Positions 38,290-49,589 of a stretch of DNA of 64,000 bases are shown here, one piece after another; positions within the stretch are counted from its first letter, which is position 1; every line of letters starts with the position of its first letter. Under the pieces are notes generated by a model. It searched no databases, was not told where the DNA came from, and worked only from the letters and a program-made list of their open reading frames with translations. Origin of the DNA: Apostichopus japonicus (lineage: Eukaryota; Echinodermata; Holothuroidea; Aspidochirotida; Stichopodidae); the NCBI RefSeq assembly GCF_037975245.1, contig NC_092572.1:62001-126000 (forward strand), in the 5' to 3' direction. A program made the translations under genes and the position numbers.

Positions 38290-41200
38290 GTTTCATTTCA
38301 GTACAGAAGCGCTTCCATGTACTTGCCCTAACGTACAGTACATTCTCATTAAGTCTGTTTCATTTCAGTACAGAAGTGCTTCCACGTTCTTGCCCTAACA
38401 TACAGTACATTCTCATTAAGTCTGTTTCATTTCAGTACAGAAGTGCTTCCATGTACTAGCCCTAACGTACAGTACATTCTCATTAAGTCTGTTTCATTTC
38501 AGTACAGAGTGCTTCTACCTACTTGCCCTAACGTACAGTACATTCTCATTAAGTCTGTTTCATTTCAGTACAGAAATGCTTCCACGTACTTGCCCTAACG
38601 AACAGTACATTCTCATTAAGTCTGTTTCATTTCAGTACAGAAGTGCTTCCACGTACTTGCCCTAACGAACAGTACATTCTCATTAAGTCTGTTTCATTTC
38701 AGTACAGAAGTGCTTCTACCTACTTGCCCTAACGTACAGTACATTCTCATTAAGTCTGTTTCATTTCAGTACAGAAGTGCTTCCACGTACTTGCCCTAAC
38801 GAACAGTACATTCTCATTAAGTCTGTTTCATTTCAGTACAGAAGTGCTTCTACCTACTTGCCCTAACGTACAGTACATTCTCATTAAGTCTGTTTCATTT
38901 CAGTACAGAAGTGCTTCCATGTTCTTGCCCTAACGTACAGTACATTCTCATTAAGTCTGTTTCATTTCAGTACAGAAGTGCTTCTACGTACTTGCCCTAA
39001 CGAACAGTACATTCTCATTAAGTCTGTTTCATTTCAGTACAGAAATGCTTCCACGTACTTGCCCTAACGAACAGTACATTCTCATTAAGTCTGTTTCATT
39101 TCAGTACAGAAGTGCTTCTACCTACTTGCCCTAACATACAGTACATTCTCATTAAGTCTGTTTCATTTCAGTACAGAAGTGCTTCTACCTACTTGCCCTA
39201 ACATACAGTACATTCTCATTAAGTCTGTTTCATTTCAGTACAGAGTGCTTCTACCTACTTGCCCTAACGTACAGTACATTCTCATTAAGTCTGTTTCATT
39301 TCAGTACAGAAATGCTTCCACGTACTTGCCCTAACGAACAGTACATTCTCATTAAGTCTGTTTCATTTCAGTACAGAAGTGCTTCTACCTACTTGCCCTA
39401 ACATACAGTACATTCTCATTAAGTCTGTTTCATTTCAGTACAGAAGTGCTTCTACCTACTTGCCCTAACATACAGTACATTCTCATTAAGTCTGTTTCAT
39501 TTCAGTACAGAAGTGCTTCCATGTACTTGCCATAATGTACAGTACATTCTCATTAAGTCTGTTTCATTTCAGTAGAGAAGTGCTTCCATGTACTTGCCCT
39601 AACATACAGTACATTCTCATTAAGTCTGTTTCATTTCAGTACAGAAATGCTTCCACGTACTTGCCCTAACATACAGTACATTCTCATTAAGTCTGTTTCA
39701 TTTCAGTACAGAAGTGCTTCCACGTACTTGCCCTAACATACAGTACATTCTCATTAAGTCTGTTTCATTTCAGTACAGAAGTGCTTCCATGTACTTGCCC
39801 TAACATACAGTACATTCTCATTAAGTCTGTTTCATTTCAGTACAGAAGTGCTTCCATGTACTTGCCATAATGTACAGTACATTCTCATTAAGTCTGTTTC
39901 ATTTCAGTACAGAAGTGCTTCTACCTACTTGCCCTAACATACAGTACATTCTCATTAAGTCTGTTTCATTTCAGTACAGAAGTGCTTCCATGTACTTGCC
40001 CTAACGTACAGTACATTCTCATTAAGTCTGTTTCATTTCAGTACAGAAGTGCTTCCATGTACTTGCCATAATGTACAGTACATTCTCATTAAGTCTGTTT
40101 CATTTCAGTACAGAAGTGCTTCTACCTACTTGCCCTAACATACAGTACATTCTCATTAAGTCTGTTTCATTTCAGTACAGAAGTGCTTCCATGTACTTGC
40201 CCTAACGTACAGTACATTCTCATTAAGTCTGTTTCATTTCAGTACAGAAATGCTTCCACGTACTTGCCCTAACGAACAGTACATTCTCATTAAGTCTGTT
40301 TCATTTCAGTACAGAAGTGCTTCCACATACTTGCCCTAACGAACAGTACATTCTCATTAAGTCTGTTTCATTTCAGTACAGAAGTGCTTCTACCTACTTG
40401 CCCTAACGTACAGTACATTCTCATTAAGTCTGTTTCATTTCAGTACAGAAATGCTTCCACGTACTTGCCCTAACGAACAGTACATTCTCATTAAGTCTGT
40501 TTCATTTCAGTACAGAAATGCTTCCACGTACTTGCCCTAACGAACAGTACATTCTCATTAAGTCTGTTTCATTTCAGTACAGAAGTGCTTCTACCTACTT
40601 GCCCTAACATACAGTACATTCTCATTAAGTCTGTTTCATTTCAGTACAGAAGTGCTTCTACCTACTTGCCCTAACATACAGTACATTCTCATTAAGTCTG
40701 TTTCATTTCAGTACAGAGTGCTTCTACCTACTTGCCCTAACGTACAGTACATTCTCATTAAGTCTGTTTCATTTCAGTACAGAAATGCTTCCACTTACTT
40801 GCCCTAACGAACAGTACATTCTCATTAAGTCTGTTTCATTTCAGTACAGAAGTGCTTCTACCTACTTGCCCTAACATACAGTACATTCTCATTAAGTCTG
40901 TTTCATTTCAGTACAGAAGTGCTTCTACCTACTTGCCCTAACATACAGTACATTCTCATTAAGTCTGTTTCATTTCAGTACAGAAGTGCTTCCATGTACT
41001 TGCCATAATGTACAGTACATTCTCATTAAGTCTGTTTCATTTCAGTAGAGAAGTGCTTCCATGTACTTGCCCTAACATACAGTACATTCTCATTAAGTCT
41101 GTTTCATTTCAGTACAGAAATGCTTCCACGTACTTGCCCTAACATACAGTACATTCTCATTAAGTCTGTTTCATTTCAGTACAGAAGTGCTTCCACGTAC

Positions 41201-43232
41201 TTGCCCTAACATACAGTACATTCTCATTAAGTCTGTTTCATTTCAGTACAGAAGTGCTTCCATGTACTTGCCCTAACATACAGTACATTCTCATTAAGTC
41301 TGTTTCATTTCAGTACAGAAGTGCTTCCATGTACTTGCCATAATGTACAGTACATTCTCATTAAGTCTGTTTCATTTCAGTACAGAAGTGCTTCTACCTA
41401 CTTGCCCTAACATACAGTACATTCTCATTAAGTCTGTTTCATTTCAGTACAGAAGTGCTTCCATGTACTTGCCCTAACGTACAGTACATTCTCATTAAGT
41501 CTGTTTCATTTCAGTACAGAGTGCTGCTACCTACTTGCCCTAACATACAGTACATTCTCATTAAGTCTGTTTCATTTCAGTACAGAAATGCTTCCACGTA
41601 CTTGCCCTAACGAACAGTACATTCTCATTAAGTCTGTTTCATTTCAGTACAGAAGTGCTTCCATGTACTTGCCCTAACATACAGTACATTCTCATTAAGT
41701 CTGTTTCATTTCAGTACAGAAGTGCTTCTACCTACTTGCCCTAACATACAGTACATTCTCATTAAGTCTGTTTCATTTCAGTACAGAAGTGCTTCCATGT
41801 ACTTGCCATAATGTACAGTACATTCTCATTAAGTCTGTTTCATTTCAGTAGAGAAGTGCTTCTACGTACTTGCCCTAACGAACAGTACATTCTCATTAAG
41901 TCTGTTTCATTTCAGTACAGAGTGCTTCCATGTACTTGTCCTAACGTACAGTACATTCTCATTAAGTCTGTTTCATTTCAGTGCAGAAGTGCTTCCATGT
42001 ACTAGCCCTAACGTACAGTACATTCTCATTAAGTCTGTTTCATTTCAGTACAGAAGTGCTTCTACCTACTTGCCCTAACGTACAGTACATTCTCATTAAG
42101 TCTGTTTCATTTCAGTACAGAGTGCTTCTACCTACTTGCCCTAACGTACAGTACATTCTCATTAAGTCTGTTTCATTTCAGTACAGAAGTGCTTCCATGT
42201 ACTTGCCCTAACGTACAGTACATTCTCATTAAGTCTGTTTCATTTCAGTACAGAGTGCTTCTACCTACTTGCCCTAACGTACAGTACATTCTCATTAAGT
42301 CTGTTTCATTTCAGTACAGAAGTGCTTCCATGTACTTGCCCTAACGTACAGTACATTCTCATTAAGTCTGTTTCATTTCAGTGCAGAAGTGCTTCCATGT
42401 ACTAGCCCTAACGTACAGTACATTCTCATTAAGTCTGTTTCATTTCAGTACAGAAGTGCTTCCATGTACTTGCCCTAACGTACAGTACATTCTCATTAAG
42501 TCTGTTTCATTTCAGTACAGAGTGCTTCTACCTACTTGCCCTAACGTACAGTACATTCTCATTAAGTCTGTTTCATTTCAGTACAGAAGTGCTTCCATGT
42601 ACTTGCCCTAACGTACAGTACATTCTCATTAAGTCTGTTTCATTTCAGTACAGAGTGCTTCTACCTACTTGCCCTAACGTACAGTACATTCTCATTAAGT
42701 CTGTTTCATTTCAGTACAGAAGTGCTTCCATGTACTTGCCCTAACGTACAGTACATTCTCATTAAGTCTGTTTCATTTCAGTACAGAGTGCTTCTACCTA
42801 CTTGCCCTAACGTACAGTACATTCTCATTTAGTCTGTTTCATTTCAGTACAGAAGTGCTTCCATGTACTTGCCCTAACGTACAGTACATTCTCATTAAGT
42901 CTGTTTCATTTCAGTACAGAGTGCTGCTACCTACTTGCCCTAACATACAGTACATTCTCATTAAGTCTGTTTCATTTCAGTACAGAAGTGCTTCCATGTA
43001 CTTGCCCTAACGTACAGTACATTCTCATTAAGTCTGTTTCATTTCAGTACAGAAGTGCTTCCATGTACTTGCCCTAACGTACAGTACATTCTCATTAAGT
43101 CTGTTTCATTTCAGTACAGAGTGCTGCTACCTACTTGCCCTAACGTACAGTACATTCTCATTAAGTCTGTTTCATTTCAGTACAGAAGTGCTTTCATGTA
43201 CTTGCCCTAACGTACAGTACATTCTCATTAAG
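38290..43232. repeat. 67-bp tandem repeat, about 74 copies
   Basis: Unit: tcatttcagtacagaagtg / cttccatgtacttgccctaa / cgtacagtacattctcat / taagtctgtt. The plus strand contains a good-looking acceptor (ctgtttcatttcag) in every copy, but no adjoining exon is recognisable. A block of about 1.48 kb (22 units) is duplicated: the rare variant ttcagtagagaag near 39570 recurs near 41046, and the short form gtacagagtgc near 39240 recurs near 40715. Frames of 60-76 residues are artefacts. Confidence 0.95.
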
Positions 43233-43578
43233 CATCTTGACTTGCCACAATCATACCTTCACAAACTTGAACTTAGCAATGAACTTTCCCACTACTTTCA
43301 GGGTAATAGGCTATAATATCCTGTTCCTTTTGAGTGTAATCTCTTATTTGAATGCTCTTCCTTGTAATATCCTGTAACCTTGTGGCTTTTCTATTCTTGA
43401 CAAAATAATAATTCTACAGTCATGCAAAAAGAGGATAGACCACATATAACAAACAGTTGGTAAAAGTTTACAAGGTGAAGAATTGACATTATTTTGACCA
43501 TTAAGACTTGTTAGAATCCATGACAAACATGTTAAGTAAGAAGTCACAATCCAGAGAACATGCAGTGTGTGTCTCCAT
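43233..43578. other. Unique island beside the 67-bp array
   Basis: On the minus strand a block near 43256-43309 reads PITLKVVGKFIAKFKFVK in an 18-codon frame, between ttatag and a gtatga donor. The pyrimidine tract is poor, so this is weak. The 187-residue frame across 43344-43907 is composed of repeat and tRNA-like sequence and is not a gene. Confidence 0.35.
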
Positions 43579-43650
43579 CCCTTTAAAGTCATATATATAT
43601 AGCTGATACCCTGAGTCACAATCCAGAGACAATGCAGTGTGTCTCCATCC

Positions 43651-43652
<2 letters not shown>

Positions 43653-43689
<37 letters not shown>
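43653..43689. repeat. (TA)n microsatellite
   Basis: About 18 TA steps at the 3' side of the minus-strand tRNA-like unit. This position is typical for the tail of a tRNA-derived SINE. Confidence 0.95.
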
Positions 43690-43692
<3 letters not shown>

Positions 43693-43731
43693 GTAATGAG
43701 TTGGAAAATCAAGAACAGTGAAAAAACTTTC

Positions 43732-43804
43732 AGCCTCCACCGAGATTCGAACCACGGGCCTTCCGCTCTGTACGCGGACACCCTAACCACTAGGCTATGG
43801 ACGC
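43732..43804 (-). tRNA. tRNA-like gene or SINE head, anticodon-position ACA
   Basis: 73 nt on the minus strand fold as a tRNA cloverleaf. The acceptor stem GCGTCCA/TGGAGGC has six of seven pairs. The A box TAGCCTAGTGG is at 43787-43797. The anticodon stem TCCGC/GCGGA holds loop GTACAGA (anticodon ACA, which would be Cys but is unusual for that family), and the B box GGTTCGAATC is at 43744-43753. A T6 run (43721-43726) lies just downstream as a pol III terminator. There is no encoded CCA, as normal for a eukaryote. Its place inside a repeat array, beside a TA tail, suggests a tRNA-derived SINE rather than a working tRNA gene. Confidence 0.55.
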
Positions 43805-44335
43805 TGATTGTATGTCCAGAGGTTAGAAACCGGTAAGGAAGATCGTAATTCCACTGTAGGCGTTTGTCACCTGTATCGAACAATACTAGTTCTGTTTTTG
43901 GTGACATATTTTGCCTTAATCAAGAGATCAAACATGATGCTGACCAACTCGAAAATCATTTGTAATTCCTAAGGCCGGATCTCGAAAGAGATACTTTGAA
44001 CAGACTATATATATAAAGCTGATACCCTGAGTCACAATCCAGATACTATGCTGTGTTTATCCATCCCTATATATAAAGCTGATACCCTGAGTCACAATCC
44101 AGAGACAATGCAATGTGTTTCTCCATCCCTTTAAAGTCATATCTAGCTGATACCCTGAGTCACAATCCAGAGACAATGCAGTGTGTCTCCATCCCTTTAA
44201 AGCCATATATATATAGCTGATACCCTGAGTCACAATCCAGAGACAATGCAGTGTGTCTCCATCCCTTTAAAGCCATATATATAGCTGATACCCTGAGTCA
44301 CAATCCAGAGACAATGCAGTGTGTTTCCATCCCTT

Positions 44336-45450
44336 TAATAGTCCATGTCATCTGGTGATGGTTTATAGTCCAGGTCATCTGGTGATGGTTTATAGTCCAG
44401 GTCATCTGGTGATGGTTAATAGTCCAGGTCATCTGGTGATGGTTAATAGTCCAGGTCATCTGGTGATGGTTAAGAGTCCAGGTCATCTGGTGATGGTTAA
44501 GAGTCCAGGTCATCTGGTGATGGTTTATAGTCCAGGTCATCTGGTGATGGTTTGTAGTCCAGGTCATCTGGTGATGGTTAAGAGTCCAGGTCATCTGGTG
44601 ATGGTTAAGAGTCCAGGTCATCTGGTGATGGTTTATAGTCCAGGTCATCTGGTGATGGTTTGTAGTCCAGGTCATCTGGTGATGGTTAAGAGTCCAGGTC
44701 ATCTGGTGATGGTTTATAGTCCAGGTCATCTGGTGATGGTTTGTAGTCCAGGTCATCTGGTGATGGTTAATAGTCCAGGTCATCTGGTGATGGTTAAGAG
44801 TCCAGGTCATCTGGTGATGGTTAACAGTCCAGGTCATCTGGTGATGGTTAATAGTCCAGGTCATCTGGTGATGGTTTATAGTCCAGGTCATCTGGTGATG
44901 GTTTATAGTCCAGGTCATCTGGTGATGGTTAAGAGTCCAGGTCATCTGGTGATGGTTTATAGTCCAGGTCATCTGGTGATGGTTTGTAGTCCAGGTCATC
45001 TGGTGATGGTTAAGAGTCCAGGTCATCTGGTGATGGTTTATAGTCCAGGTCATCTGGTGATGGTTTGTAGTCCAGGTCATCTGGTGATGGTTAATAGTCC
45101 AGGTCATCTGGTGATGGTTAATAGTCCAGGTCATCTGGTGATGGTTAAGAGTCCAGGTCATCTGGTGATGGTTTGTAGTCCAGGTCATCTGGTGATGGTT
45201 TATAGTCCAGGTCATCTGGTGATGGTTTATAGTCCAGGTCATCTGGTGATGGTTTATAGTCCAGGTCATCTGGTGATGGTTAAGAGTCCAGGTCATCTGG
45301 TGATGGTTAATAGTCCAGGTCATCTGGTGATGGTTAATAGTCCAGGTCATCTGGTGATGGTTAAGAGTCCAGGTCATCTGGTGATGGTTTATAGTCCAGG
45401 TCATCTGGTGATGGTAAATAGTCCAGGTCATACGGTGATGGTTAATAGTC
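44336..45450. repeat. 27-bp tandem repeat, about 41 copies
   Basis: Unit ggttaatagtccaggtcatc / tggtgat with variation limited to a few positions (tta, taa or tga before gtcc). A 27-bp unit without stops in two frames gives a 377-residue minus frame (MTWTINHHQ repeated) and a 385-residue plus frame (SPGHLVMVN repeated). Neither has flanking coding sequence, and I take both as array artefacts. Confidence 0.93.
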
Positions 45451-45618
45451 CAGAGCCCAAGATGAGTTACATTTAATTGATTTTAATTGCTTCAGCATAG
45501 TTTAATACTGTACATTACATTTAGATGTGCTGAACCAGCTCTCGTTAACATGTAATAGTTCTAAGTCCCATATACAATGCATATCGGAGGTTGTTCTCAT
45601 TGTTCGGTAATATCTACA
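45451..45618. other. Unique spacer
   Basis: AT-rich spacer between two arrays. No gene seen. Confidence 0.5.
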
Positions 45619-46150
45619 CATCTTTGAATCCCATAATGCATAATGCAGCTACTGGATTCCAATAATAATAATAATAGTGACATAAATTTATGTAGCTTTA
45701 CAAACCAAGGATGAAGAATGAAAATACATACAATGCTGTAATGTATCTACTGATTTCCAATCCCATAGTGTAACTACTGGTTCCAATCCCATAATGCATT
45801 TACTAATTTCCAATCCCATAATTCATTTACTGATTTCCTATCCCATAATGCAGAGTCTGGTCCCAATCAATGCAGCTTCTGGTTTCCAATCCCATAATGC
45901 ATCTACTGATTCCTATCCCATAATATGTAATGGTTTCCTATCCCATAATGCAGATTCTGGTTTCCAATCCCATAATGCATCTACTGATTCCTATCCCATA
46001 ATATGTAATGGTTTCCTATCCCATAATGCAGCTTCTGCTTTCCAATCCCATAATGCATCTACTGATTTCCTATCCCATAATGCATCTACTGATTTCCTAT
46101 CCCATAATGTATGTAATGGTTTCCAATCCCATGATGCATGGCTTTGGTTT
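45619..46150. repeat. About 26-bp irregular tandem repeat, about 18 copies
   Basis: Copies of tttccaatcccataatgca / tctactga with many indels. There is an (AAT)n stretch near 45660-45675. The 193-residue plus frame (45794-46375) is a read through this array. Confidence 0.85.
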
Positions 46151-47241
46151 CCTACACTTTTATTAAGTAACATAATAGCCAAGAGAGCTAGCAATCTTGA
46201 TATACTTCAGCTAATCAAAGATATCCTCTCAAGGAATAGATGCTTGATTAAGACTTCCAATATAAATTACCTCAGTCTTCACAGGCATGAGCTAATTAAA
46301 AGCAGAAATGAGCTGGTTATTTGTAACCTGTTTCATATCATCATATATATCTTGCACAGTGTGTTTATAGTGTGAAAAGTACACAGAAGTCTCAACAAGT
46401 AATACTACTGTTTAGAGGATGTATCGAGCACCAAATTGACCAGGGCAAACACAATCTATAACTAAAACAACTCTATTTGCATACAAACACATGTCATTGT
46501 AGTGTGTGGTGATGGTCAAAGTTACTGTAGTTGTTCATATTCAATGGAGGGGTCTTTGTTACTGCAACCCTTTTGAAGTTAGTTCGGTCACAAAGAAGCC
46601 AGTTGGCGTTTGGTCCTTTAACATAAACCAAAGCTAGGCTATAGTGTAATGTTTATAAACAGTAGCTAACATGCGCCTGCAATATAAACAAATAAATGAT
46701 GACTAAAACCATCACAACCAAGCTATCAATCACAAATCTCGCCTGTTTCGGACGTGACAGAATACACAGAGTCCTGGACACTGATTGGTCAAATTGAACA
46801 ACATGTTACATTACTGTATCCTTGCTTAGTCAGCAAAATTTTAGGACCATCAATGCATTGCAATCGAAGGCCTAATGGACAATTAATCTAATGATTACAT
46901 GCAGGCCTATAGTGTATCATTGCAAATGTATCACCCTCCGATCTATTAAAAACTGCTTGGTCGATTTCCTGGCCCTGGTTTATCATCATTCAAAACACGT
47001 AATATATGCCATACACGGCCATAGTATAAAGCCATGCCACAATAAGAACGTTACAAGTGCCTATGTTGCAAGAGCTGAAAGTAGTACAGATAACGCTGAG
47101 TCATTGCAGATATATATGGTTAACATTTGTTGCTTGCAACTTTTTGGCAGGATGATGTTAACTCAAATTGCGTTCAAATGATACCTGTCTTGTTCAATTG
47201 AGAAAAACAAACCAAAGTACTGAATTTTACGTATTGTTTTG
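46151..47241. other. Unique sequence, no gene recognised
   Basis: About 1.1 kb without tandem structure. A 96-codon plus frame (46891-47181) has no recognisable domain and no splice support. I do not call a gene here. Confidence 0.5.
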
Positions 47242-47245
47242 AAGA

Positions 47246-47383
47246 ATGTGTAAAAGTAAGTTGGCCTGACATTTTGATCCTAGCAGGATCTTCTTCAAAG
47301 GCTAAATGACAAGTGTCATTTAGCCTTTGAAGAAGATCCTGCTAGGATTGAAACGTCAGGCCAACTTACTTTAACACATTCTC
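47246..47383. repeat. 138-bp near-perfect palindrome (hairpin), part of an older element
   Basis: The arm gaatgtgtaaaagtaagttg / gcctgacattttgatcctag / caggatcttcttcaaaggct is followed, after a short centre near 47315, by its reverse complement. The right arm contains tgaagaagatcctgctagga followed by ttgaaacgtc. That arrangement (stem-loop followed by GAAAC) recalls the core of hammerhead-like motifs of Penelope-like elements, but the CTGATGA core is not intact. Related sequence occurs at 58338-58441 in the opposite orientation. Confidence 0.8.
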
Positions 47384-47394
47384 CTACACAGGCG

Positions 47395-49252
47395 TATGGC
47401 AAGCCATTTTAACATTTACCTCTCTATTCTACTTAAGTAGAATTAATTGCACTTAAGTAGAATACAATTAAGCTTAAGTAAAATGAATTGCACTTAAGTA
47501 GAATTGCATTTTACTTAAGTTTAATTGTATTCCACTTAAGTAAAATTACCACTTTCTTTTAAGCTTAAGTTAAATTCAATTTGACTTAAGCTTAATTGTA
47601 TTCTACTTAAGTAAAATACAATTCTACTTAAGTAAAATTTAATTTAGCTTAAGTAAAAGTGTCATTCTTTTTCACTTAAGCTAAATGCATTTTACTTAAG
47701 TAAAATTGTATTTTACTTAAGTAGAATACAATTAAGCTTAAGTGAAATTGAATTTAACTTAAGCTAAATTGTATTCTACTTAAGTAGAATTGTATTTTAC
47801 TTAAGTAGAATACAATTGCATTTTACTCAAGTAAAATTCAATTCTACTTAAGAAAAATACAATTTAGCTTAAGTGGAATTGAAGGATATGGCAAGCCGTT
47901 ATAACATTTACGTCGTGTGGAGAAGTGGTTGGTCTGGGGGCAATGTTTACATGCATGGTACCATGCCTTGTGATACTTCTAGTATACTAGTACCACTGAT
48001 TGGTGGTATGTCGTGTTGTAGTCGTTCCCTTGCCCTCAAAAGTGCTTTTCCAACTGCATCAGCAACAGTTTGCAACGATTTATTGGCTGGCTGCATTTAC
48101 CAAATGTCTAACGTTCAGACTCAGTGATAAACAAAGCTTTGCTTCATTTGCTAAGTATGGTGTTATGTTCGTATATACACAACGAAAGCTGGATAAGTAT
48201 CGCAGAATGGGGGAATGGCCGCAAATGGTTACATAACTAGTACGTCTTGAACGTAACTCTATAGGTCTCGCATCACAATTAATTGTTCCATTGACTTACA
48301 CACTAAACTCATCACTTTCAAGACCTGCCAAAGCATAGATAGAAGTTTTCATCTGGTATATCCTACCCACCACACGATAGCTGTGTTCTAGTGGCCTATC
48401 ATGGCACTTGCAAACTTCCATATCATGACCGTTTAGATTATGAGCTAGAAGAGGAGCAAGTTTATCACACTGAACCCTTCCATATGCTCGTTCGGGGTAA
48501 TATCAACATTTAACCAAAGATTTTTAAAATGGTTTATATCACCTTCGATCCTCCATATTTTCACACCATCTGTACTTAAAATTATGCTCTTTCATATAAA
48601 GGCAGAAAAAACGATGACAGTAAATGATAACATGCTTAAGGAAGCTTTACGTTAGGTACTTTTACCTCTTTTCTGACAATGGTAAACCTATTGAGCGGAT
48701 GAACACGTGGTGAGGTACCTAAAATAGTATACAGTCGGACTTCGCGGAAAGTGCAGTGACGCAATGAGTAGCATATACTGATTGACCAATCACATTTTAC
48801 TTAAGCTAAATTGCATTTTACTTAAGTGAAATAGATTGACCAATCACATTTCACTTAAGCGTAATTCTATTTCACTTAAGTAAAATGCAATTTAGCTTAA
48901 GTGAAATTGAAAAGCCATTTTGCTTAAGTAGAATAGCATTTTACTTAAGTAGAATTGAATTTTACTTAAGCAGAATTGCATTTTACTTAAGTAGAATTGA
49001 ATTTTACTTAAGCAGAATTGTATTTTACTTAAGTAGAATTGTATTTTACTTAAGTAAAATACGATGTAGACAAAAACCATTTGAACTTAAGCTAATATGA
49101 ATTCCACTTAAGTGGAATACAATTAAGCTTAAGTAAAATGCAATTCTACTTAAGTGCAATTCATTTCACTTAAGCTTAATTGTATTCGACTTAAGTGGAA
49201 TTAATTCTACTTAAGTAGAATAGAGAGGTAAATGTTAAAACGGCTTGCCATA
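47395..49252. mobile_element. 1,858-bp terminal-inverted-repeat element with 6-bp target duplication
   Basis: The ends are TATGGCAAGCC and GGCTTGCCATA, with terminal inverted repeats of at least 125 bp (47395 to about 47522 and about 49125 to 49252). The element is flanked by caggcg on both sides (47389-47394 and 49253-49258). The arms are largely dozens of CTTAAG palindromes spaced about 20 bp apart. A third partial terminus (atggcaagccgttataac) lies inside at 47888. The flanks join into the older repeat whose uninterrupted relative is at 58338-58441, which supports a real insertion. No intact transposase is visible, so it is probably non-autonomous. I cannot assign the superfamily. Confidence 0.85.
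48299..48502 (-). pseudogene. Open frame inside the inverted-repeat element, unknown product
   Basis: A 68-codon open stretch on the minus strand between a TGA at 48503 and a TAA at 48296, with no suitable early start. It includes PERAYGRVQCDKLAPLLAHN, then GHDMEVCKCHDRPLEHSYRV and GRIYQMKTSIYALAGL. Composition and lack of low complexity suggest a true protein remnant, perhaps of the element's own gene. The opposite strand has a 78-codon frame (48000-48236) ending KLDKYRRMGEWPQMVT, also unassigned. Confidence 0.4.
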
Positions 49253-49305
49253 CAGGCGCTCTAGTGGATAAGCAGCTTGCTAACAGTTTCATTTTATTTT
49301 GTTTT
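49253..49305 (+). mobile_element. Right fragment of the older element split by the insertion
   Basis: gcgctctagtggataagcag / cttgctaacagtttcattt is the continuation of the sequence ending at 47394. The same text without the insertion occurs on the minus strand at 58338-58400. Confidence 0.75.
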
Positions 49306-49589
49306 GAAGAAGTATGCTACTCAAGGAGATTTATTTTATTACGGGTGCAGAATTAACTGTTCGCTGCCACAATTCTTTGCAAATCTGAGTCTGGACTGTT
49401 CCTGCATAGCCAACATATGAAATTGAGATTGTTATGAATAGTGTATGTTCAGCTGGCATTCACCAGCCAACCATGAAGATGATGGAGCGGGCTAGTAATC
49501 CCGATATTGTAGCGCCCATGCACACTACAATAATTAATACATATGTACACAGATCAGCATATAGTGATTTTACGTAGTAAATAAATGTA
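49306..49589 (-). other. Unique island with candidate exons on either strand
   Basis: Minus strand: an acceptor attattgtag (AG near 49519) precedes CMGATISGLLARSIIFMVG, with donor gtgaat. An acceptor ggctatgcag about 60 nt further on would continue in phase as W-NSPDSDLQRIVAAN. Plus strand: the same island reads YATQGDLFYYGCRINCSLPQ.. and, further right, MKMMERASNPDIVAPMHTT. Both strands look coding because the bases are less AT-rich than their surroundings. Orientation and product are unresolved. Confidence 0.25.

Larger units (their letters stand above)
43579..44335. repeat. About 70-bp repeat (gctgataccctgagtcacaa), interrupted
   Basis: Roughly seven copies of a unit with agctgataccctgagtcac / aatccagagacaatgcagtg / tgtctccatccctttaaag and a variable TA run. 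The series is split by an insert of about 340 bp (about 43653-44005) containing a TA microsatellite and the tRNA-like sequence; TA runs flank both sides of the insert. Confidence 0.85.

Noticed and set aside
38290-43232. 67-bp array as a plus-strand acceptor-derived array (ctgtttcatttcag in each unit)
   Set aside because: No exon with matching sequence adjoins either edge, so the acceptor resemblance is not enough to call it junction-derived.
43344-43907. 187-residue minus-strand open frame
   Set aside because: It runs through a TA microsatellite, a tRNA-like unit and repeat copies; the (IY)n run and lack of domains show it is not a gene.
46891-47181. 96-residue plus-strand open frame
   Set aside because: No domain, signal or splice support; length is within chance expectation for a unique 1-kb stretch.
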